Assembly (NCBI GenBank): GCA_046728015.1
Contig: JBKPDQ010000081.1
Span: forward strand, 1-8,258
Reading direction: 5' to 3'
DNA: 8,258 bases
Origin: DATAFO01 sp046728015
GTDB lineage: Bacteria; Actinomycetota; Thermoleophilia; Solirubrobacterales; 70-9
Shown here: positions 1 to 5,498 of the stretch, piece after piece
Layout: every line of letters begins with the position of its first letter
How positions within the stretch are numbered: position 1 is the stretch's first letter
Notes under the pieces: model-generated
Databases searched by the model: none
Told to the model about the DNA's origin: nothing
The model's input: only the letters and a program-made list of their open reading frames with translations
Position numbers and translations under genes: made by a program

Positions 1-2
1 GA

Positions 3-158
3 TCGACCGCTACCTGCGAGGCCGGCGGCGCTGCCGCCGACGGGAACCGACGATCCAGACGTCGACGCGGTGCGACCGGCTCGCGCTCGCGTGAAGATCC
101 AGCCTGCCCGCAAGGGGCCAAGAAGGCCATCGAGCAGAACAGGCGGGAGAACGGGTGA
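3..158 (+). pseudogene. possible 3' end of an upstream gene, frame-disrupted
   Basis: The last codons before the TGA at 156-158 read AKKAIEQNRRENG, which looks like a natural charged C-terminus. The stop overlaps the GTG that would start the following RNase H-like gene (GTGA at 155-158), the usual arrangement for translationally coupled genes. Further upstream the same frame gives low-complexity Arg/Gly/Ala text, while the other two frames give more protein-like pieces (for example IDRYLRG near the window edge), so the frame probably shifts here as it does downstream. No family is recognised. Only the 3' end can be in the window. The overlap is seen directly; that this is a gene end is inference. 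Confidence 0.25.
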
Positions 159-616
159 AGGCGACCGCCATCTGCGACGGGTGGGCAATGCCGGCACTGG
201 TGCTCGTGCGGCTGTGCTCTACATCGGCGAGGGTCCCCAGCGAGATCGGCATGAACGGGCCGAGAAGCTTCCGGCCACCACGAACATAGTCGCCGAGCAT
301 CTCGCGATCCAGCTCGCGATGGAGCTGGCCAAGGAGCACGGAGTCGCCGAGCTGGTCATCTCTACAACGACAGCCGGTCGCCCGTGAACCACGTAAACGG
401 GAACTACAGGTCAAGCAGGAGCACCTGATCCCCATCGTCGAGAAGACGTGGGAAATGCGAGCTGAATTCTCGTCCTTTGAGATCCGCTGGACGAGCCGAG
501 AGAACACCAAGGAGGCTGATGCTCTCTGCCGGGCAGTCGATAAGCCTCGCATCCATCGTGCGGAGGCAGCGGTACATCCGCGCTCTCCCTCAGCAGGCAC
601 GCCCAAGGAGGAATAG
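155..616 (+). pseudogene. ribonuclease H-like protein, broken by frameshifts
   Basis: Reading across frames gives a near-complete RNase HI-type fold. A GTG start at 155 leads to KATAICDG. The frame then changes to VGNAGTGARAAVLYIGEG and TTNIVAEHLAIQLAMELA up to about 360. A second change gives YNDSRSPVNHVNGNY (363-about 406), and a third gives VKQEHLIPIVEKTWEM through FEIRWTSRENTKEADAL to a TAG at 614-616. The four carboxylates of the RNase H active site are all visible: Asp in CDG, Glu in VAEH, Asp in YNDS and Asp in EADAL. Proteins of this kind cleave RNA in RNA:DNA hybrids using two metal ions. Each shift moves the frame in the same direction (equivalent to a missing base). It is either a recently inactivated gene or a run of base-calling errors; as written it cannot make the full protein. 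The fold assignment is from motif memory, not a search. Confidence 0.62.
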
Positions 617-737
617 ACGGGGGTTGCAGGACCGCTTCTCGCAAGCGCCGCGGACTGCTGCACTAGGACGAATCGCAGCAGCGAGCTCCAGCCCGGCAGC
701 CTCAACATGAGGCGATCGACGTGCATCATTCGCAGCC

Positions 738-1484
738 ATGACGTTGCCTGGAGCAGCCGACCGCGAGCAATGCGCGGTGCTCGAGTTTCCGATCACCGCA
801 CCGGGCCTTACGGTCTCGGAGGCGATCGTCGACGACGAGGCCCTCGACGTGCTCGAGCGCGCCGCCGAAGCGCGGCGATCTCAGCGGCAGCGTGGTCGGC
901 CACGCCGAGGCGTTCTTCGAGTCGATGGCGGCCGCCGAGCGCTCCGCCCGTGAGATCGCCGTCCCGCCGGGCACGGTGCTCGAGTGGTCGCCCGGGCTCA
1001 CGGCTGACCAGTACGAGCCCGGTGGGCGCCTGGTGCCGTGCCGCTGGCCGGCGCGCAGCTGCCCCGCGGTTCACGCCGCCCGGGCGCGAGCTCGTCGTCA
1101 TCGACACCGACGGCCTGGAGTCGCTTTGCGCCAGCCCCGAGGAGGCGATCGCGCACATGCGCAGCCTGATCGAGGACCTCGCCGTACGCCTGGCGCGCCA
1201 GTACCCCGACCAGGACGAGCTGCCCGCCGGCATGCTCGCCAATGTCGAGCGCGTCGACGGCGAGATCCCACCCGGCGGCATGCGCGTCCCGCTCTTTCAC
1301 GACTCCACGACCGACACCGAGCACGCGCTGCACGTGCTCTGGGCCGACTCGCTGCGCTGGCAGGGCTTCAAGCGCGCCCTCGCGACGCCCGATCGGCCCG
1401 ACCTTTCCGGACCCGCACATCGGCGGGCCGCCCGCCCGACGGCTCGCGCTCGAAGGCTTCGACGAAGCCAGCCGGCCAACCTAG
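738..1484 (+). pseudogene. unrecognised protein gene, split by about three frameshifts
   Basis: A coherent protein of roughly 245 residues can be stitched together. It begins at ATG 738 with MTLPGAADREQCAVLEFP. It changes frame near 870 to RGDLSGSVVGHAEAFFESM, changes again between about 1030 and 1085 to GRELVVIDTDGLESL, and again near 1400-1415 to PHIGGPPARRLALEGF, ending at TAG 1482-1484. The middle part (about 1085-1400) is the longest intact piece and is acidic and helix-rich (SPEEAIAHMRSLIEDLAVRLA). I recognise no family, signal peptide or catalytic motif. Codon third positions stay G/C-rich along the stitched path, which supports a real coding history. All three shifts go the opposite way to those in the RNase H-like gene. 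The 3' end is covered on the other strand by the run-on tail of the recombinase. Confidence 0.55.
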
Positions 1485-2157
1485 CTGGACGTCTCAGGGG
1501 GCTACGACGCCGCGCAGACGGACTCGGGGGAAGGCAGTTCCGGCGGCGCGTTGCGCAGCTACGCGGCGTCGAGCGCCGGTGCTCACGTCGGGCCCGCTCG
1601 AGCGCTCGGTACACGGTCGAGCGGGCGACGCTGAAGAGCTCGGCGAGCTCGGCGCTGGTGTACTGGCTGGCGCGGTGCAGTTCGACGAGGTGAGCTTCCT
1701 GCGCCGGCGTGAGCTTGGGTTGCTTGCCGCGGAGGCGGCCCTTGGCCTTGGCGACCTTCATGCCCTCGCGCGTACGCGCGCGTATGAGGTCGGCTTCGAA
1801 CTCGGCCACCATGGCGAGCACGTTGAACAGCAGGCGCCCGACGGGGTCGGTCGGGTCGTACACCGAGCCGCCAAGGTTGAGGCGGACCTCGCGGCGGGTG
1901 AGGTCGTCGGCGATGTCGCGCGCGTCGGGAAGCGAGCGGGCGAGGCGGTCGAGCTTGGTCACGACGAGCGTGTCGCCGGCGCGGCAGGCCGCGAGCGCCT
2001 CGCGCAATCCCGGCCGGTCGGGATGAGTGCCGGTGACGCCGTGGTCGACGTAGACGCGCTCAAGCTCGACGCCGAGCGCCCGTAGGCCGTCGCGTTGGGC
2101 GGTGAGGTCTTGGGCGTCGGTCGAGACGCGGGCGTAGCCGATGAGCAGTCCGGGCAC
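1297..2157 (-). CDS. serine recombinase (resolvase/invertase family) with aberrant C-terminal extension
   Basis: The protein cuts and rejoins DNA through a serine-DNA linkage. The N-terminus IGYARVSTDAQDL carries catalytic Ser12 with Arg10. TKLDRLARS (67-75) supplies the conserved Asp70, Arg71 and Arg74. The long helix around FEADLIRARTREGM (120-133) is typical of resolvases and invertases, followed by a basic AKGRLRG linker. A helix-turn-helix (about 150-188, ending SARS-like VARSTVYRALERAR) binds DNA. Small resolvases end about here, near residue 192 (about position 1580). The ORF instead runs another 94 Arg-rich residues that are simply the antisense of the neighbouring broken gene, so the original stop was probably lost by an indel. 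The start is GTG at 2155-2157, with no clear Shine-Dalgarno sequence. No transposase accompanies it. Whether it resolves, inverts or integrates cannot be told from the protein. Confidence 0.88.
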   Translation of the reverse strand: MPGLLIGYARVSTDAQDLTAQRDGLRALGVELERVYVDHGVTGTHPDRPGLREALAACRAGDTLVVTKLDRLARSLPDARDIADDLTRREVRLNLGGSVYDPTDPVGRLLFNVLAMVAEFEADLIRARTREGMKVAKAKGRLRGKQPKLTPAQEAHLVELHRASQYTSAELAELFSVARSTVYRALERARREHRRSTPRSCATRRRNCLPPSPSARRRSPLRRPARLAGWLRRSLRARAVGRAARRCAGPERSGRSGVARARLKPCQRSESAQSTCSACSVSVVES

Positions 2158-2167
2158 GCGGCGAAGT

Positions 2168-2274
2168 GTGTCCCGTATGTCGGACGTTCACCGGGCATTT
2201 CACCGGGCGGGTGTTACGGGACACCGGTCGCCGCGCTCGCGCTCAGCACGGGCCACGAAGGGCGGTGTCCCGTT
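2168..2274. promoter_or_regulatory. res-like recombination site upstream of the recombinase
   Basis: TGTCCCGTA at 2169-2177 is repeated in inverted orientation as TACGGGACA at 2215-2223, and again directly as TGTCCCGTT at 2266-2274. TGTCCCGTA fits the half-site pattern TGTCYNNTA known for Tn3/gamma-delta-type resolvases. Between the first pair is a tandem TTCACCGGGC (2187-2196 and 2199-2208, 12-bp period). The block begins about 11 bp upstream of the recombinase start, where resolvases bind to recombine and to repress their own gene. The 55-bp span of the first pair is longer than a classic 28-bp site I, so the exact subsite layout is uncertain. Confidence 0.5.
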
Positions 2275-2277
2275 GGG

Positions 2278-2296
2278 GGTTCGGCTTGCGGAACGC
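2278..2296 (+). repeat. 19-bp direct repeat, left copy
   Basis: GGTTCGGCTTGCGGAACGC is identical to 4801-4819 in the same orientation; flanking bases differ on both sides. The unit is itself an imperfect palindrome (GTTC...GAAC around GC-TT-GC). It abuts the third res-like half-site at 2266-2274. The two copies bracket the hydrolase/TetR/methyltransferase locus. Function is unknown; it could mark the ends of an inserted segment or be a dispersed intergenic repeat. Confidence 0.7.
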
Positions 2297-2331
2297 CGAA
2301 GCGAGGTTGCTTAGCGGCACGCTTCAGTCAT

Positions 2332-2353
2332 GGTCGCTCGTATCCGAGCGACC
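2332..2353. terminator. perfect hairpin downstream of the MBL hydrolase gene
   Basis: GGTCGCTCG at 2332-2340 and CGAGCGACC at 2345-2353 form a perfect 9-bp stem with a TATC loop. It lies 21 bp past the stop of the left-pointing hydrolase gene and before the serine recombinase region. There is no T-run on either side, so if it terminates transcription it is of the U-tract-poor type common in high-GC bacteria. Confidence 0.5.
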
Positions 2354-2374
2354 CACTCGGGGTCTGATGTCGTG

Positions 2375-3142
2375 TCATGCGTGCTTGTCGGCAGTTTGGC
2401 GATGTGCGTTGTCTCGCACGAGGTCCAGCGCCTGGTGCAGCCCGCTCGTCCATGGGTCGCCGTGCCCGACGAGCACGATCTCGGCGTCGACGCCGTCGAG
2501 TCGGTCGAGCGAGGCGAGCGCCAGCGCGCGGTCGTCGTTGAGACGATGCTGTCCGAGCCCGCGCTTTCCCGTGACGTAGTCGAAGCTGGCCATTGCATCG
2601 CCCGAGAACAGCACGCCGCGTTCCTCCAGTGCCACGGAATGATGGCCTGCGGTGTGGCCCGGCGTGGCGATCACGCGGGGGCGTCCGGGCACGTCGAGCG
2701 TTTGATCGTCCGCCAGGGCCTGCACGCTCCTGACCGGTCGGTACCTGGCGCCTCCCGCCGCGGCGCTGTGGGCCAGGAAGCGCAGCCCGCTGGGCCGCCA
2801 CGAGCACTGTCGGTAGAAGCCCGGGTTCGCGTGGGACGGATACCGGCCGCTGACGATCCAGGCGTCGCCCGCGCCGACGAGTACGGGCGCGCCGGTAGTG
2901 GAATTCAGGCGCCGTGCGGCGCCGACATGGTCGGCGTGGTGGTGCGTGAGGATCACCGCGCGGATCGCGCCGAGGCTCGTGCCGAGCGCGTCGATCGCTT
3001 CGACGAGGTGCTCCCAGTAGCTCGGATAGCCGGCGTCGATCAGCGTGAATTCGCCTTGGTCTTCGACGAGGTAGAAGTTGATCCATCTGGTCCCGAGTCG
3101 GTACACGCGCTCGGCGACCTCGCTTGGGCGTCTGGTCGTCAT
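2375..3142 (-). CDS. metallo-beta-lactamase-fold hydrolase
   Basis: This is a 255-residue, apparently cytoplasmic member of the MBL-fold hydrolase superfamily, with a complete set of metal ligands. THHHADH (66-72) provides His67, His69, Asp71 and His72; PGHTAGH (161-167) provides His163; SGDAM (180-184) provides bridging Asp182; GHGDPW (226-231) provides His227. This is the dinuclear-site layout of the broad glyoxalase II/lactonase-like group. The substrate cannot be assigned: thioesters, lactones and phosphoesters are all used by relatives. No signal peptide is visible (MTTRRPSEVAERVYRLG). The ATG at 3140-3142 follows a GAGGCAGAGGCGG stretch that can serve as ribosome binding site. It lies 64 bp behind a 55-residue membrane protein gene on the same strand and is probably co-transcribed with it from the divergent control region at 3375-3458. 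Confidence 0.9.
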   Translation of the reverse strand: MTTRRPSEVAERVYRLGTRWINFYLVEDQGEFTLIDAGYPSYWEHLVEAIDALGTSLGAIRAVILTHHHADHVGAARRLNSTTGAPVLVGAGDAWIVSGRYPSHANPGFYRQCSWRPSGLRFLAHSAAAGGARYRPVRSVQALADDQTLDVPGRPRVIATPGHTAGHHSVALEERGVLFSGDAMASFDYVTGKRGLGQHRLNDDRALALASLDRLDGVDAEIVLVGHGDPWTSGLHQALDLVRDNAHRQTADKHA

Positions 3143-3177
3143 CGCCGCCTCTGCCTCGATGTCGACGCCGGCGCAGC

Positions 3178-3205
3178 GGCGGCCACTGTCGCGGCAGCGA
3201 CCGCC
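3178..3205 (-). promoter_or_regulatory. intercistronic hairpin between small membrane gene and hydrolase
   Basis: GTCGC (3188-3192) and GCGAC (3197-3201) pair around a GGCA loop, and GGCG (3178-3181) with CGCC (3202-3205) extend the stem with a bulge. It starts right after the upstream stop codon (3207-3209). It could attenuate or stabilise the message; no U-tract is present. It may also be chance pairing in GC-rich DNA. Confidence 0.25.
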
Positions 3206-3206
3206 G

Positions 3207-3374
3207 TCACACGCGCGACTGGTCGGTCGCGCCGTCGTGCCGGGAGTGGGCGCGGCGGGCGATCGCGGGCACGCGGCGTAGCGGGGTCTTGGTCGCGAGC
3301 CACACGAGCGCTGCGGTACCGAACATCATCGCCAGGCAGGCGAGGGCCGAGAGCAGCGGGAGCATGTGGGTCAT
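3207..3374 (-). CDS. small single-pass membrane protein, 55 residues
   Basis: The ATG at 3372-3374 is preceded, 8 nt upstream, by a perfect AGGAGGT ribosome binding site (3383-3389 on the + strand as ACCTCCT), one of the strongest in the window. The product starts MTHMLPLLSALACLAMMFG and has one hydrophobic span (about residues 5-28, ending VWLATKT). A basic tail LRRVPAIARRAHSRHDG follows and ends SRV before TGA. The positive tail predicts an outward N-terminus and inward C-terminus. No family is recognised. It is the first gene of the left-pointing transcript, 64 bp ahead of the MBL hydrolase, and faces the TetR gene across the operator region, so it is probably controlled by that regulator. 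The start and ribosome site are clear; the function is unknown. Confidence 0.72.
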   Translation of the reverse strand: MTHMLPLLSALACLAMMFGTAALVWLATKTPLRRVPAIARRAHSRHDGATDQSRV

Positions 3375-3399
3375 CAGCGGATACCTCCTGATATGATCC

Positions 3400-3428
3400 G
3401 AGTACTACTCTAATAAGAGCGTTGCTCT
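3400..3428. promoter_or_regulatory. nested inverted repeats, probable TetR operator
   Basis: Within an 84-bp, relatively AT-rich divergent gap sit three abutting or overlapping inverted repeats: GAGTA-C-TACTC (3400-3410), CTCT-AATA-AGAG (3408-3419) and AGAGC-GTT-GCTCT (3416-3428). TetR-family dimers bind such palindromes, usually beside their own gene. The cluster lies 30 bp before the TetR start and 25 bp before the small membrane protein start, so it could control both directions. I could not pick confident -35/-10 boxes here. Confidence 0.6.
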
Positions 3429-3458
3429 GATGATACCACGATCCCGCAGGAGCGAAAC

Positions 3459-4121
3459 ATGAGTCAGCGCACGCGACGTCGGCCGAGCCGGGCCGAGAAG
3501 CGGGAGGCCAACCGCGCGCGGATCCTGCGCGCGGCGCGCGCGGTGTTCGGCGCGCGCGGCTTTCACGCCGCGACGATCGAGGAGATCGCTGACGAGGCCG
3601 GCCTGTCCAACGGCGCGATCTACTACAACTTCCAGAGCAAGGGCGACCTTTTCTTCGCGCTGCTGGCAGAGCGTCAGGAGGAGCGCATCCGGCACATGCG
3701 CGAGACCTTCGCGAGCGCGGGTGGCGCGGGCGTCGCGCTCGGGGCCGAGGCGCGTGATGCCACGCGCAGCCTCAAGGAGAGTCGCGAGTGGCGGCTGCTG
3801 CTGTTGGAGTTCGTCGCCCACGCCGCACGGACGCCGAGCCTCGCCCCGAGGCTGCAGGCGCAGAAGCGGAGGTTCAGGACGGCGGTCGCCGAGGTGCTCG
3901 CGCAGCGCCTGAAGCACCGCGATGTCGCGCCGGCGCTCCCGATCGACGCGCTGGCGCTGGCCGCGACTGCGCTCGCCGACGGCCTCGCGTTCGAGGAGGT
4001 CGCCGATCCCGGCTCCGTGCCCGATGAGTTGCTCGGCGATCTGCTCGCGCTGCTGCTCACGCGGACCGCACCAGGTGAGGAACGATCCGCTGCCGTCGAA
4101 TTGGGGCTGCACGATGCGTGA
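3459..4121 (+). CDS. TetR/AcrR-family transcriptional regulator
   Basis: This is a 220-residue repressor-type protein. After a basic arm (MSQRTRRRPSRAEKREANRA) comes a TetR DNA-binding domain: ILRAARAVFGARGFHAATIEEIADEAGLS with the recognition helix NGAIYYNFQSKGDLFFALL (about residues 22-70). The remaining 150 residues are helical, Ala/Leu-rich and divergent, as usual for ligand-sensing domains (WRLLLLEFVAHAARTP around 117-132; LALAATALADGLAFEEVAD near 167-185). The start ATG 3459 has AGGAG at 3448-3452. The gene overlaps the methyltransferase by 8 nt, so the two are one transcript. The inverted repeats at 3400-3428 are the likely operator, implying autorepression with induction of both arms of the locus. 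The ligand is unknown. Confidence 0.93.
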   Translation: MSQRTRRRPSRAEKREANRARILRAARAVFGARGFHAATIEEIADEAGLSNGAIYYNFQSKGDLFFALLAERQEERIRHMRETFASAGGAGVALGAEARDATRSLKESREWRLLLLEFVAHAARTPSLAPRLQAQKRRFRTAVAEVLAQRLKHRDVAPALPIDALALAATALADGLAFEEVADPGSVPDELLGDLLALLLTRTAPGEERSAAVELGLHDA

Positions 4122-4752
4122 CACCGCCGCCGAGACCGAGCGCGTCCGCACGCTTCAAGATCGCGAGGCGCCGCGCTATGACCGCAACATCTCTGTCTTC
4201 GAGCGGATCCTGTTCGGGGACGGCCGCCGATGGGTGTGCTCGCAGGCGCGCGGGCACGTGCTCGAGCTGGCCGTCGGCACGGCCCGCAACCTGCCCTATT
4301 ACCCGGCCGACGTCACGCTGACCGGGATCGAGCTGAGCCCGGAGATGCTGACCATCGGCCGCCGGCGGGCGCAGGAGTTGGGGCGGCCGGTCGATCTTCG
4401 CGTCGGTGACGCGCAGGCGCTCGACCTTGCCGACGCACGCTTCGACACCGTCGTCTGCACGCTCGGGCTCTGCACGATCCCGGACCCGCGCCGCGCGGTC
4501 GCCGAGGCGCGGCGCGTGCTACGGCCGGGCGGGCAGCTGCTCCTGCTCGAGCACGTCCGCAGCCCGGTCCGCGCCGTGCGGGTAATCGAGCGGCTGCTCG
4601 AGCCGCTGGCCGTCCGCTTTGCGGCCGACCACCTCACCCGCGAGCCGCTCGAGTACCTGCGCATCGAGGGGTTCGAGATCGAGCGCGTCGAGCGCTCGAA
4701 GTGGGGCATCGTCGAACGCGTGGCCGCCCGCAAACCCGGCGCGGCGTCCTAA
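4114..4752 (+). CDS. class I SAM-dependent methyltransferase (UbiE/METTL7-like)
   Basis: The protein has 212 residues. The start ATG 4114 lies inside the TetR stop (ATGCGTGA, 8-nt overlap), which implies translational coupling. Motif I is VLELAVGTARN (49-59), GIELSPEML (71-79) carries the acidic ribose-binding Glu73, and VGDAQAL (97-103) supplies Asp99. VVCTLGLCTIPDP (113-125), RRVLRPGG (133-140) and LLLLEHV (142-148) complete the Rossmann methyltransferase core. The CTLxLC and LRPGG-LLLLEHV pattern resembles the group containing eukaryotic METTL7 thiol methyltransferases as well as UbiE-type enzymes. The acceptor here is unknown. Two motif I positions that are usually Gly are Ala (A53, A57), so SAM binding may be altered. 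The C-terminus (KWGIVERVAARKP) is intact. There is no membrane anchor. A CCCCG/CGGGG hairpin follows the stop. Confidence 0.9.
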   Translation: MRDTAAETERVRTLQDREAPRYDRNISVFERILFGDGRRWVCSQARGHVLELAVGTARNLPYYPADVTLTGIELSPEMLTIGRRRAQELGRPVDLRVGDAQALDLADARFDTVVCTLGLCTIPDPRRAVAEARRVLRPGGQLLLLEHVRSPVRAVRVIERLLEPLAVRFAADHLTREPLEYLRIEGFEIERVERSKWGIVERVAARKPGAAS

Positions 4753-4754
4753 CA

Positions 4755-4779
4755 CCCCGCGATCTCCGGTCGGGGGTTT
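4755..4779 (+). terminator. weak terminator after the methyltransferase
   Basis: CCCCG (4755-4759) pairs with CGGGG (4771-4775) across an 11-nt loop, then GTTT. The stem is short and the T-run minimal, but the position, 3 bp after the methyltransferase stop, fits the end of the TetR-methyltransferase transcript. Confidence 0.35.
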
Positions 4780-4800
4780 ATGGGCTTTTGCGTCACAAGC

Positions 4801-4819
4801 GGTTCGGCTTGCGGAACGC
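4801..4819 (+). repeat. 19-bp direct repeat, right copy
   Basis: This is identical to 2278-2296 in the same orientation. It is preceded by CAAGC, which can pair with the internal GCTTG, so the right copy can fold into a slightly longer hairpin than the left one. It lies 48 bp after the methyltransferase stop, close to the right edge of the intact locus. Confidence 0.7.
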
Positions 4820-5151
4820 GCGTCGTCGCGGTGGCCAGGTCGCGCGCGCCGAGCACGAGAAACCAGCTTGCCCGTGTCGCTCGTCTCGCGGTCGACGACG
4901 GCAACATCATCGCCGCGAGACCTCAGAACCGCAGCGCGCCCGCCGCGAGGACGATGGGCGGAGGAGCGAGAGCGCCGCATCGCGCGGCTCGGTTGGCAGC
5001 GCGAGGTGACTGACGGGCCTGGGAGTTCTACTGGGGCGTAGCTGTCACGCCCAAAGGATCCCTCGCTCGTCCGCACTCTCGGTGGGTCGGAGAGGCCGTC
5101 GCGATGATGCAGGGGTGGAGGGCGGCTGGCGGCGCCAGCAACGCCGACGAG

Positions 5152-5292
5152 CTATCCGGCGCGCAGCGCGCCAACGGATTCCCGTGCCGCCTGGCGCATG
5201 CGGTCGATCCTGCTGCCGGGCTCGTCCGTGAGGACGGGTGCGTGGGCGAGGGCCGAACCCAGCGCGGGGAGGAAGACCCATCCAGCGGCCAT
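5152..5292 (-). CDS. doubtful short ORF, 46 residues
   Basis: From ATG 5290-5292 the frame reads MAAGWVFLPALGSALAHAPV, then a charged stretch SRIDRMRQAARESVGALRAG to TAG. Third positions are mostly G or C, and a purine-rich AGGAGGCGG lies somewhat too far upstream (about 16 nt). The hydrophobic first half could be a short membrane or signal segment. I recognise no family, and it may be a remnant of a longer gene or a chance frame in GC-rich DNA. Confidence 0.2.
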   Translation of the reverse strand: MAAGWVFLPALGSALAHAPVLTDEPGSRIDRMRQAARESVGALRAG

Positions 5293-5465
5293 CAGCGAAC
5301 TTCTACCGCCTCCTGCCGCGCTGGATATAGCCTTGGCGCTTGATTCATGGCCGAGCTTCATCGCCACAGCGGCTGAGCAGCTCGCCGTAGTGCGGCAAGC
5401 ACTGCCGTGCCCCGAATCTCTCACAGCGATAACCGGCGGTGCCGCGCCCAGCCTTGCCCTGGAGG

Positions 5466-5498
5466 GAGCGCGAGAACGGCACCAGGGCCCTCGCGCTC
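5466..5498 (-). terminator. hairpin at the end of the membrane protein gene
   Basis: GAGCGCGA (5466-5473) and TCGCGCTC (5491-5498) form a perfect 8-bp stem with a 17-nt loop, overlapping the stop codon of the left-pointing membrane protein gene (5497-5499). No T-run follows, so termination is only a possibility. Confidence 0.35.

Larger units (their letters stand above)
4753..5496. other. 744-bp stretch without a convincing gene
   Basis: Apart from the terminator-like hairpin, the right copy of the 19-bp repeat and one doubtful short ORF (5152-5292, -), no frame gives recognisable protein text. Open frames here are Arg/Ser/Ala-rich shadow translations that keep changing, with isolated protein-like scraps on the - strand (for example ARQCLPHYGELLSRCGDEA about 5348-5405). 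It may be an eroded gene region or simply intergenic DNA. Confidence 0.5.

Noticed and set aside
10..729. 239-codon - strand open frame
   Set aside because: It has no recognisable motif and is antisense to the RNase H-like pseudogene, whose stitched frame shows family motifs.
892..2085. Long + strand open frame of 397 codons
   Set aside because: Only its first about 45 codons belong to the broken gene; the rest is antisense of the recombinase, with Arg/Ala-rich shadow text.
2278..2296. tRNA T-arm or tRNA attachment site at GGTTCG
   Set aside because: No cloverleaf can be built around either copy; the match is limited to the generic GGTTCG.
2330..3391. 353-codon + strand open frame over the MBL hydrolase
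   Set aside because: It is antisense to a gene with complete metal-binding motifs, and shows no motif of its own.
3922..4113. Upstream extension of the methyltransferase frame
   Set aside because: This part is an out-of-frame, Arg/Ser-rich reading of the TetR C-terminal domain; the coupled ATG at 4114 is the natural start.
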